Of a DNA stretch of 14,092 nt, positions 7,619 to 14,092 are shown piece by piece (position 1 is the stretch's first letter; every line of letters begins with the position of its first letter). Under the pieces are notes generated by a model. The model saw only the letters and a program-made list of their open reading frames with translations. It had not been told where the DNA came from and ran no database searches. The stretch covers positions 1 to 14,092 of the forward strand of contig CAYYFC010000039.1 in the NCBI GenBank assembly GCA_964471215.1, written 5' to 3'. This DNA is from Archaeoglobus_B sp964471215. Lineage in GTDB: Archaea; Halobacteriota; Archaeoglobi; Archaeoglobales; Archaeoglobaceae. A program made the position numbers and the translations under genes.

Positions 7619-8667
7619 TATGCTCCTCCCCATGGCCAAATTCTCACTCTACATTTTCCTCTGCCAGTGGTTTCGTCTCCTCCGAAGAATAGAGTATGCC
7701 AAGAGTTGCTTAGCATGTCAAGTATATGTCGCGTGCTCTCCACACCTCTTCTTTTCTCATCTTCAGGACTGAATATTAGCACTCTTCTGGCAGCGAGAAC
7801 GGGTGAGAACATCAAGGTCCATGTTGGTAGGGCCTCTTCATTCCATAATCCCCCGGTCACGACGGTCTTTGTATCCGGAGTGATCCTTATTCTCCAAGTT
7901 CTCTCCAGGCCTCTTTCGCATATTGTCCTAAAGGTCTTATCCGAGACCAGCACGAGATTTGTTTCAGCATATCTCCTTATAACGTTGTATCCCGGTATCG
8001 AAGGTACTAACTCAGATATTCTCTTTGACAACTCTGTCAAAACGTCATTTTCTTCACATTCGATCGTTACCAATCCGTCGAGAAGATAAACCTTATTGTC
8101 GGTCGATTTAAGCATGGAGTTCTTTGTAATGAATGCCTTTTTGTCCCGAACGAATTCGTTATCGGCAAGTGCATTGGATAACATCTTGTCCGTTATTGCC
8201 TTAAAATCTTCGAGTATGCTCTTCTTTGGGGTTACAAAATCCCTCCAAGGAGATTTTTCAGTATCGCATGTTTCAAGGATGTCGCTTATCAGTGTTAAAA
8301 ATCTCCCTAGGACATAGGGGCATGTTACGAATCCTAAGAACCCTATAGAGCTTTTTGCGGGGAACAGCAAGACATCAGCATTTTCTATAATAAGTAATCC
8401 GGCTCGTTGCTCTGCAGCTCCTGGCTCCGGTCCGAAGACCATGTCGATAATTCTACTACTTACATTTATTACCGAGAAGTAGCTTCGGAAGGTACCCTTA
8501 ATGCTGGATCCGGGGCCTATTGGAAACCCGTGGACTCTGCTCCGCTGTATTGGTAGGTCTACTCCGGACACCTCCTCCCTCATTGCGCCGAAATGTAAAG
8601 GTGACTCCGTCCACAGCATCAAAATTCCCACAGCATCAAACGAGGAGGAAATCCACATCTGCTTCAT
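7618..8667 (-). CDS. cmr4: Type III-B CRISPR backbone RNase Cmr4 (Cas7)
   Basis: Cmr4 polymerises along the crRNA and cuts the bound target RNA at 6-nt intervals. The 349-residue protein carries the complete family signature: ESPLHFG (21-27), GVDLPIQRSRVHGFP (35-49) with the catalytic aspartate expected at D37, GPGSSIKGTFRSYF (51-64), MVFGPEPGA (76-84), LLFPAKSS (100-107) followed by VTCPYVLGRF, GGLWNEEALPTWTLMFS (in the C-terminal third) and the C-terminal glycine-rich loop FFGGDETTGRGK. The start ATG follows the cmr3 stop directly (TAAATG), with GGGGGTG six bases upstream. It should be the main backbone subunit, in contrast with the divergent Cmr4-like fusion further down the operon. Confidence 0.96.
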   Translation of the reverse strand: MKQMWISSSFDAVGILMLWTESPLHFGAMREEVSGVDLPIQRSRVHGFPIGPGSSIKGTFRSYFSVINVSSRIIDMVFGPEPGAAEQRAGLLIIENADVLLFPAKSSIGFLGFVTCPYVLGRFLTLISDILETCDTEKSPWRDFVTPKKSILEDFKAITDKMLSNALADNEFVRDKKAFITKNSMLKSTDNKVYLLDGLVTIECEENDVLTELSKRISELVPSIPGYNVIRRYAETNLVLVSDKTFRTICERGLERTWRIRITPDTKTVVTGGLWNEEALPTWTLMFSPVLAARRVLIFSPEDEKRRGVESTRHILDMLSNSWHTLFFGGDETTGRGKCRVRIWPWGGA

Positions 8668-9885
8668 TTATAGCACCCCCATCACCCAACTTCCTAAAAT
8701 ATTTGATTGCTGATTTGGATTTGGTAATGTAGGCTGATGCGGATTCGATAGGAGGGAACTTAAGCAGATATCGGGTGGGGGGATTGCATTGGTGGGCTTT
8801 AGGAAGAAAACTGATCCGGGAGAGACTCCCATTACGGTGCTTTTCACGGTTCCGCCCTCGAGGTAGAACCCGGAAACTATTTTCCTTTTGACAACTGCCG
8901 CTATTATTTTTGCCCGTAATCCTACCGCATTAAGCAGATCTCCCGACGGATAGTATGATGTTAGGTATCCTGCTGGGGTTGCATGGACAAATATTGCTGG
9001 TGTTAAGAGTACTATTTTGACAAGTTTATTTCCATCTGCGGATTTTTCTAAGTTTTCTTTCAGTTTCTTCCTCATATTATCATCGAGTAGAGCTGTTTCG
9101 ACGGCTTTTATCCTCCTCCTATTCTCAGCCTTATTCAAGTCTACGACCTTTAGGTCCATGAATCTACCCTCTCCACCAACTCTAACGATCCTCTTTTCAC
9201 CATTTGCCAACTCGCTTAATGCGCTTTTCACATTGTCTCTTTTTGGAAGGACAAATGCCACGAGTTCCCAACCGTCGTAAAATTGAAATGTCTTACGTAC
9301 GTGGAATGTCCCACCTTCAGGATATATTTCTACAACTTTCCGGCTCCTTAACATTTTTATTCCAGGTTCTTCTACAAATACCCCGACATTTCCCTCTATT
9401 TCGGTAAATCTCTCTATTATATCCCCGTTAACTAGGTATTTCCAGAAATCGGTAAAGGACACAAGATCTCCATCCGGCCTCTCATCCTCCCTAATTGTTA
9501 GCCCAACTGGCATATCACTTTCAATACTACATGCAAATCTCCTAAGACTTTCCGATAAGACCTTAATTCTTGACTTTCTCTCCAGACTTTTTATGCATGA
9601 GTCTGCAGGTGCCGGATAATAGACCCGAAGTCCATCATCATCTCTTTTTGCCAAGTAAGGCCCTATGATTCCAAATTCCCCCGGTTCGTACCCCGTTGTA
9701 GATACGTTTATTCCCTCTTCTCTAAGCATTGTTCTAAGCATTCCCGAAATGGTGGTAGGCGGTGGAGGCGGTGGCGAACTTTCAGCTCTCATTCCTATAA
9801 GGAATGGCATTTCCTTTCTGAAGAAGTATGTTGTTCCTTTTCTTGGAATGAGTTCGATCATATACAGTTGTGGTGCCGTGCTCAT
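8668..9885 (-). CDS. cmr3: Type III-B CRISPR protein Cmr3 (Cas5 family)
   Basis: Cmr3 pairs with Cas10 at the foot of the complex and holds the 5' repeat handle of the crRNA. The start is ATG at 9885, forming TAATG with the cmr2 stop, with GAGGTGG five bases upstream; this gives 405 residues, and the longer frame back to 9918 lies inside cmr2. Family motifs in order are a proline run followed by TTISGMLRTML (44-54), GPYLAK (75-80), YYPAPAD (89-95), VRKTFQFYDGWEL (196-208), RVGGEGRFMDL (235-245), LLTPAIF (293-299) and SGFYLEGG...SPGSVFFLK (338-363). The proline run is six residues long (38-43), where relatives usually show P-x-P. The C-terminal tail is rich in Pro, Asn and Gln and probably disordered. 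Confidence 0.95.
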   Translation of the reverse strand: MSTAPQLYMIELIPRKGTTYFFRKEMPFLIGMRAESSPPPPPPTTISGMLRTMLREEGINVSTTGYEPGEFGIIGPYLAKRDDDGLRVYYPAPADSCIKSLERKSRIKVLSESLRRFACSIESDMPVGLTIREDERPDGDLVSFTDFWKYLVNGDIIERFTEIEGNVGVFVEEPGIKMLRSRKVVEIYPEGGTFHVRKTFQFYDGWELVAFVLPKRDNVKSALSELANGEKRIVRVGGEGRFMDLKVVDLNKAENRRRIKAVETALLDDNMRKKLKENLEKSADGNKLVKIVLLTPAIFVHATPAGYLTSYYPSGDLLNAVGLRAKIIAAVVKRKIVSGFYLEGGTVKSTVMGVSPGSVFFLKPTNAIPPPDICLSSLLSNPHQPTLPNPNQQSNILGSWVMGVL

Positions 9886-12800
9886 TACTTCCACCTCAAC
9901 GTGCAATTTGAGAAACATTCGTGCAGAATATCTGCAAGCTTGGATAATTCATATGGAAGGTAAACTTCGCTCTTTTTAGTCCCTCCCGCGGGAATTCTCG
10001 CTACTATTCTCAGTTTTTCCAGTTTTAGAATCTCTTCTACAGTCCTCTCGAGAAACTCTCTTGCCTCTTCCTTGACGTCCTTTCTCCTCATTTCTCTCTT
10101 AATCAACATTTTTATTGGAACTCTCAGATATTCCTTTTCCGCCAATGCGCACTCTTGAGTGAGTTCCATTAACGTTGTAATTACCCGTCTAGGAGCCTTT
10201 TGTGCTATAACTCCCCTCGCAATCTGGTATGCTAACAAGATAGGGGCTACTATCGTGGTGCTATCCTTTTTAGAGATTGAAACTCCTATAAATTCGGGCG
10301 ATTCTGGCCTACCGATGGCATTAATTATCATTTCTGGCGTTGATCTCAACTTCTTAAAGAGTTCCTCAGCCCCCTCCGGGGTGGGTTGCTGATTCCTCGA
10401 GAAATTATCGAGAGTTTTGATGGCTTTAATATCGGAAAGATCGGCAAAGTGCCTTATGGGAATTATGAATTCATCATCCGATTTTTCTCTTAAGGTTGTT
10501 TGAATGAGCACGTTTGGAATCGCATTTGCCGACCTCAATACTGCTCCTCTCGATACCAATGCTACCGACAATCCGTCTTTTAATTTTCGTCTTTCGCCTG
10601 GTCTACTTATACCCTTACTTCTCATATCTTCTATCTCGAGAGATTGTTGAGCCACATAGCGTAGATGGGCCTTTATGTCTGCTAACACAACTCCCAGACT
10701 CATAGTTGCTCTGTATCCCATGCCCGGCACGTAAATTTCTATAAGCCATCTCTTAGGCCTTTTAGCTTCTTTGGAGGAGCGTTCAAACTCGAATTTTTCA
10801 AGGGAGGCTTCCCTCGAGAAATACAACCTTATGAACATGTATGCGAACATCCAAGATTCGGGAGGCATCAGCGCAAGTGTATCGTCTCCACCTGAATATA
10901 TGACGAAGCCTCCGAACGCCTCTATTATTTTGGGAAATACGAGGAATGCATTTACCGTTAGAGCGAATGACATTGTATGGAACAATACCGGAGCTAAGGG
11001 TCTTTTGCCCTTTAGTAACTTTATGAAGTCGTCGCCCTGAGAGATCGCCCTTATTAGGGATGTACCCGAATAAAATAGCGCTGATGGGGGAAATATTTCC
11101 CCACGCAACCATTCTCCGATGGAATCCCCATCCCCTCTCATCAGCACGAATCTCTGCGATGGACGGGTCGCCAGCGGTAGGAATATCGATTCTCCGAAGA
11201 AATCAACTGTGGGGTCGAAGGTTATGTTAAGAACCCTCTTTATATGAGATTTTAGGACTTCCTCTACACATTTGGCAAACTCCGCCTTCCCTTCATTACT
11301 TCTAAACATTTCTTCTAGACGATTGAAGACGTCACTTTCCAATTCTTGGTGAAAGCGGACGATGCTCTCTGCTAACCGTTTTAATTCCTCATCACTATAT
11401 CTGGACCTTCTTGACAATCTCTCTCTTTCTATTAATGTCAGAGCCTCCTCTAGGATTAATAATTCGCTGGGCAGAAACGCTAGAAAGAACGTATTCATGT
11501 ACTCCTTTCCGTTCAACATACCTTTTCTTAAGCAATCCTCTAATTCCTGTACTAGATTTTCGAACAGAGAATTTCTTCTCCGGTATTTGTTACATACCCT
11601 ATCGAGAATGTCATTCCATCGCTCTTCACGCAAATACACCCGTGATAAACGTAAGATCTTCTTTAAGTCATCCTGATATTTGCTGAAAAGCTCGGATATT
11701 TTGCTTAGAAGCTTCTTCACCTCCGCAGAGTATTTTTCACAGCGCTTGATGCCCGCAATTACGGTCGATAGAAATGTCGCTCTAAACCATGCGGTGGCCG
11801 CATCGGAGGTTGACGGATATTCCGCTAGTTTTATTTCTTTGGAAGTTTCGGGAGGTATCCCCGTGGCCTCAATGAAGGGATCCACCGTATCTTCCCAGCG
11901 CATTGAGATTCTTTTTACCATGCATAAGGCGCATAATCTCTCATTTTCTTCTACAACACCTGCTTCTACCAAATTGTTCCAGCAATTGTTGCTAATCCTC
12001 AGGATTTCTCTGAGTCCACAAAGCGTACATCTGTTTCTTGGAGATGTCTCCGGTTCAGCATCCATTTGTCTGGTATCTACTGATGCTATCGATTGCAGTG
12101 ATGCTTCAATGCAGTTTTCTACGATAAAGAAATTATCGAACGAATCCCCAGGATCATAAGAATACTCGAGAGCACCCTTATCTTTCAATGAAATTAGTAA
12201 AGATCTCACCTTATCGAGTCTTTTACCGCCTAAAATCTTTGCCACTTCTAATATTTCATTAAAACTCATACCCATGTTTGCCCCAAACACATAAACCCTA
12301 GGCTTAAAAACCCTCTTTAGATCTAGTTGCTTGCTTATCTGGTCTCTCAAATCAGACGGTATTTGGTCGATTTCGCAACGACTCTTCAGGAATCTTATCA
12401 GCATTGATTGCAGGCAGTTCGACATGCTTTCCAAAGCACTTTCCACTAGTTTCTTGAGTTCTTTTGGATCAATACTTGAAACTTTTTGCACATCTTCACC
12501 CTTCACCGGAGGAATAACTATCAGGGCAGAGTTGGGAACCGTGGGATAGAGCAGTGAGTGAGGATCCCGTATCTTCTTAAACACATATACCTCACAAAGG
12601 GGAGTCCACACAAGCCAAGGGTATATAACTTGCACAATGCCAAATCTTTCGATAAACTCCCTCAGAACCCTGAACATTATTAATGAACTCAGATAACTAC
12701 CTGACCACAGATCGTGCGTCGTTCTAGCAATGGAAATGAATTCTTGAACTCCTCCAATCTCCAATCTGACAAAATATATTTTCAAGGGAGTGGCATTCGG

Positions 12801-13367
12801 GTACGAAAATGCCGATGTCACCATTAGGTGAGACAGTTGAAGGGATCCAGGAATCCTCGTATCCTCGGGCAAAAATATCAATTTTTGTGCAAAGGATCTG
12901 CTTATTTCAGAATATATTTCATAGTAGCACGGAACAAGAAACCATACAATATCATTAAAGTCCTCCACCGAAGCACTTCCTTCGAGTACCCTGTCTAGGC
13001 ATTTTTTTCCAAGTGTGCTCGACTCGGGGGGAATTCCCTTACTGGCTAGGTATTTTATGCTCGTCGGAACCTTGAAAATGTCACTTAGATTTACACCGGA
13101 CAACGGATGAATCATCCAAAGGTTCCTTTCTACGGAACCCTTGGGAATCCATATCCTGTTAACTGCAGATGCCTTCAAATCGGGTTCTCTGACGTTAGAG
13201 TGAACGTGGTGATTCTCAATATCGCTTAATATCACCGACGTATTTACATTAAAAACGTTTTTAGCGATTGTTTTTGCGTCGATTGCATGTGTATCGTCGA
13301 ATATTCTTAGTACTTTGTCAAGTGGATCGTGAAGGATACCCGATATTTTTGAATCCCAATATCCCAT
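9885..13367 (-). CDS. cmr2: Type III-B CRISPR Cas10 (Cmr2), HD nuclease and cyclic oligoadenylate synthase
   Basis: This is the large subunit of the Cmr complex. On target RNA binding the HD domain can cut ssDNA and the palm pair can make cyclic oligoadenylates from ATP. I use ATG 13367 (1160 residues); a TTG nine bases upstream is the only alternative because a TAA precedes it. Domains in order: HD at H13-D14 (ILHDPLDKVL) with later NHHVHS and KASAVNR; the Cmr2 signature GVQEFISIARTTHDLWSGSY (206-225); a zinc site with C447, C450, C479, C482; a long helical middle (about 545-710); palm motifs VLMRGDGDSIGEWL (741-754) and VIYSGGDDTLAL (822-833), with an intact GGDD; and a C-terminal helical region. 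Intact GGDD argues for III-B rather than III-C. In MSLGVVLADIKAHL an aspartate stands where relatives often have histidine. It is the first gene of the operon, and its stop overlaps the cmr3 start. Confidence 0.96.
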   Translation of the reverse strand: MGYWDSKISGILHDPLDKVLRIFDDTHAIDAKTIAKNVFNVNTSVILSDIENHHVHSNVREPDLKASAVNRIWIPKGSVERNLWMIHPLSGVNLSDIFKVPTSIKYLASKGIPPESSTLGKKCLDRVLEGSASVEDFNDIVWFLVPCYYEIYSEISRSFAQKLIFLPEDTRIPGSLQLSHLMVTSAFSYPNATPLKIYFVRLEIGGVQEFISIARTTHDLWSGSYLSSLIMFRVLREFIERFGIVQVIYPWLVWTPLCEVYVFKKIRDPHSLLYPTVPNSALIVIPPVKGEDVQKVSSIDPKELKKLVESALESMSNCLQSMLIRFLKSRCEIDQIPSDLRDQISKQLDLKRVFKPRVYVFGANMGMSFNEILEVAKILGGKRLDKVRSLLISLKDKGALEYSYDPGDSFDNFFIVENCIEASLQSIASVDTRQMDAEPETSPRNRCTLCGLREILRISNNCWNNLVEAGVVEENERLCALCMVKRISMRWEDTVDPFIEATGIPPETSKEIKLAEYPSTSDAATAWFRATFLSTVIAGIKRCEKYSAEVKKLLSKISELFSKYQDDLKKILRLSRVYLREERWNDILDRVCNKYRRRNSLFENLVQELEDCLRKGMLNGKEYMNTFFLAFLPSELLILEEALTLIERERLSRRSRYSDEELKRLAESIVRFHQELESDVFNRLEEMFRSNEGKAEFAKCVEEVLKSHIKRVLNITFDPTVDFFGESIFLPLATRPSQRFVLMRGDGDSIGEWLRGEIFPPSALFYSGTSLIRAISQGDDFIKLLKGKRPLAPVLFHTMSFALTVNAFLVFPKIIEAFGGFVIYSGGDDTLALMPPESWMFAYMFIRLYFSREASLEKFEFERSSKEAKRPKRWLIEIYVPGMGYRATMSLGVVLADIKAHLRYVAQQSLEIEDMRSKGISRPGERRKLKDGLSVALVSRGAVLRSANAIPNVLIQTTLREKSDDEFIIPIRHFADLSDIKAIKTLDNFSRNQQPTPEGAEELFKKLRSTPEMIINAIGRPESPEFIGVSISKKDSTTIVAPILLAYQIARGVIAQKAPRRVITTLMELTQECALAEKEYLRVPIKMLIKREMRRKDVKEEAREFLERTVEEILKLEKLRIVARIPAGGTKKSEVYLPYELSKLADILHECFSNCTLRWK

Positions 13368-13414
13368 CGTACTCAATTATACACAGGCCCCCGTCCCCAT
13401 GACCAAACTAGCAA

Positions 13415-13422
13415 GATATAAC
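13415..13422 (-). promoter_or_regulatory. Probable TATA box of the cmr operon
   Basis: On the minus strand this reads GTTATATC, in AT-rich DNA about 50 bases before the cmr2 ATG. With the usual archaeal spacing of about 26 bases, transcription would start near 13392, giving a leader of roughly 25 bases that begins in a G-rich stretch. No strong ribosome binding site precedes cmr2, unlike the internal genes. The assignment rests on position and AT content only. Confidence 0.35.
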
Positions 13423-13829
13423 ATGATTATCAAACCGCAGTCATCCTAATATCACGTTAAATAGTATTTATCATTTACGGATTGCTTTACTATGGTCGTT
13501 CATTTCGAGAATAATCGATTAAAAACATGCCAAAATTGTTTTCCGAAATTAGAAAAATAGTACTATGTTCTTATATTTGTCTAATCCATCTTGGCGATAC
13601 TTCAAGTGATAACATTGCGTTACTTGTGTTGCTTCGGCAAATATTGGGATAGGAGATAAAGATCTCAAGTATAGCATTTATATCGGTTAATAAGTTGATA
13701 TTTCGCACAAAAGCAAATTGCCGTTAACGATAAGCAACAGTAACTTCAGAGATATCAAAGTAGAGGCCTACTTGGAATAAGATCCCTTAAGAAGTGATCA
13801 TAAAAGGAGTTACGCGAGAGAATGCGGAA

Positions 13830-13837
13830 AAATAAAA
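13830..13837 (+). promoter_or_regulatory. Probable TATA box for the PaREP1-like gene, leaderless type
   Basis: AAATAAAA preceded by a purine-rich GCGGAA (BRE-like) is centred about 26 bases upstream of the ATG at 13860. This is the spacing from archaeal TATA box to transcription start, so the mRNA probably begins at or very near the start codon. No ribosome binding site lies before the ATG, which fits a leaderless transcript. Confidence 0.5.
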
Positions 13838-13859
13838 GTCTTTAGTTAGGGCGATCTTT

Positions 13860-14092
13860 ATGGAACTAACCACCCAAGGTCTGAACTTTAAAGATGTTAG
13901 TGAAATATTTGTCAAAACGGCTTGGAAATTCCTAAAGAGGGCCGAAGAGTATCTCACTAAAGGGGATCTCAGGCAGGCGTCTGAGAAGATATGGAGTGCG
14001 GTTGCACTAGCAACTAAGGCCCACGCATACGCCAAAGAGGGCAGGGGGCTTGCCAGTCATGAGGAGATCAGGGAGTATAAGGACAGAATTGC
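13860..14092 (+). CDS. PaREP1 family protein, 5' part only (cut by window end)
   Basis: The first 77 codons are present and the gene runs off the window. The start is ATG at 13860, supported by the well-placed TATA element and absence of a leader. The sequence has the PaREP1-family pattern: a helix ending in L-K-R-A-E-E-Y-L, then G-D-L-R-Q-A-S-E-K-I-W-S-A-V-A-L-A-T-K-A (about 39-58), followed by GLASHEEIREY, matching the family's 'gD-x-x-Q-A-S-E-K-x-W-x-A' and 'S-H' features. PaREP1 proteins are small helical proteins found in many copies in crenarchaeal genomes, with no firm function; a relation to HEPN-like folds has been discussed, but I cannot confirm it from this fragment. It is transcribed away from the cmr operon and need not be functionally linked to it. 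Confidence 0.8.
   Translation, partial: MELTTQGLNFKDVSEIFVKTAWKFLKRAEEYLTKGDLRQASEKIWSAVALATKAHAYAKEGRGLASHEEIREYKDRI

Larger units (their letters stand above)
13377..13859. other. AT-rich intergenic region between cmr2 and the PaREP1-like gene
   Basis: About 480 bases separate the divergent cmr operon and PaREP1-like gene. I see no tRNA, no repeated units of a CRISPR array, no long inverted repeat and no ORF above about 22 codons that looks real. Probable promoters lie at both ends. The middle contains many stop codons in every frame and A/T runs, and its role, if any, is unknown; it could include a relic of deleted genes. Confidence 0.6.

Noticed and set aside
7619..7639. Seven-residue N-terminal extension of cmr5
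   Set aside because: It lies within cmr4; the internal ATG at 7618 forms TAATG and has GGGGAGGAG upstream.
9886..9918. Eleven-residue N-terminal extension of cmr3
   Set aside because: It lies within cmr2; the ATG at 9885 forms TAATG with the cmr2 stop and has a well-spaced GAGGTGG.
10798..11112. 104-codon frame on the minus strand in another frame
   Set aside because: It lies fully inside the palm region of cmr2, whose GGDD and neighbouring motifs are in the main frame.
13492..13560. 22-codon plus-strand frame with a CxxC (C-Q-N-C) in the long intergenic region
   Set aside because: It is too short, with no ribosome binding site or promoter signal, and is probably chance; only conservation would revive it.
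13377..13859. Possible CRISPR array, leader or tRNA in the long non-coding stretch
   Set aside because: No regularly spaced direct repeats, no tRNA-like arms and no anticodon-loop pattern were seen.
13787..14035. 82-codon open frame on the minus strand
   Set aside because: It is antisense to the PaREP1-like gene, which has recognisable family sequence and a well-placed promoter.

Overview
The window looks like chromosomal DNA of a thermophilic archaeon, probably Thermoproteota or a relative. The signs are heavy use of ATA isoleucine and AGA/AGG arginine codons, GAGGTG-type ribosome binding sites, frequent GTG/TTG starts, an archaeal TATA element placed for leaderless transcription, and a partial gene of the PaREP1 family, which is best known from Crenarchaeota. 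I cannot name the species.

Most of the window (13367 down to 3151, minus strand) is one tightly packed operon for a type III-B (Cmr) CRISPR effector complex, in the order cmr2(cas10)-cmr3-cmr4-cmr5-[cmr4/cmr5-like fusion]-cmr6-cmr1. Junctions are TAATG (three times), TAAATG, a 3-nt gap before a TTG start, and GTGGTGA, so translation is probably coupled along the whole operon. Cas10 keeps the HD pair, a four-cysteine zinc site and an intact GGDD, so both target-activated DNase activity and cyclic oligoadenylate synthesis are plausible. Cmr4 keeps the expected catalytic aspartate. No cas1, cas2, cas6 or CRISPR array is present here.

The most unusual component is the 481-residue protein at 5649-7094. 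Its first ~330 residues align by motif with Cmr4 (VD-x-P aspartate, G-S-x-x-KG-x-x-R, LFGS, W-x-[DE]-E-x-[IL]-P, glycine-rich loop). Its last ~130 residues look like a Cmr5/Cas11 domain. It lies beside complete stand-alone cmr4 and cmr5 genes, so the operon appears to carry two versions of the backbone pair, one fused.

Convergent to the operon, on the plus strand (30-2950), is a translationally coupled pair of large genes I do not recognise. The second ends in a CARF-like alpha/beta domain and the first ends in another alpha/beta domain. They are candidates for type III ancillary effectors or sensors fed by the Cas10 palm, but that is inference. A 38-codon ORF with a CxxC motif lies between the two convergent units.

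Upstream of cmr2 is about 480 bp of AT-rich non-coding DNA with a probable cmr promoter at one end and the promoter of the PaREP1-like gene (13860, cut by the window end) at the other.
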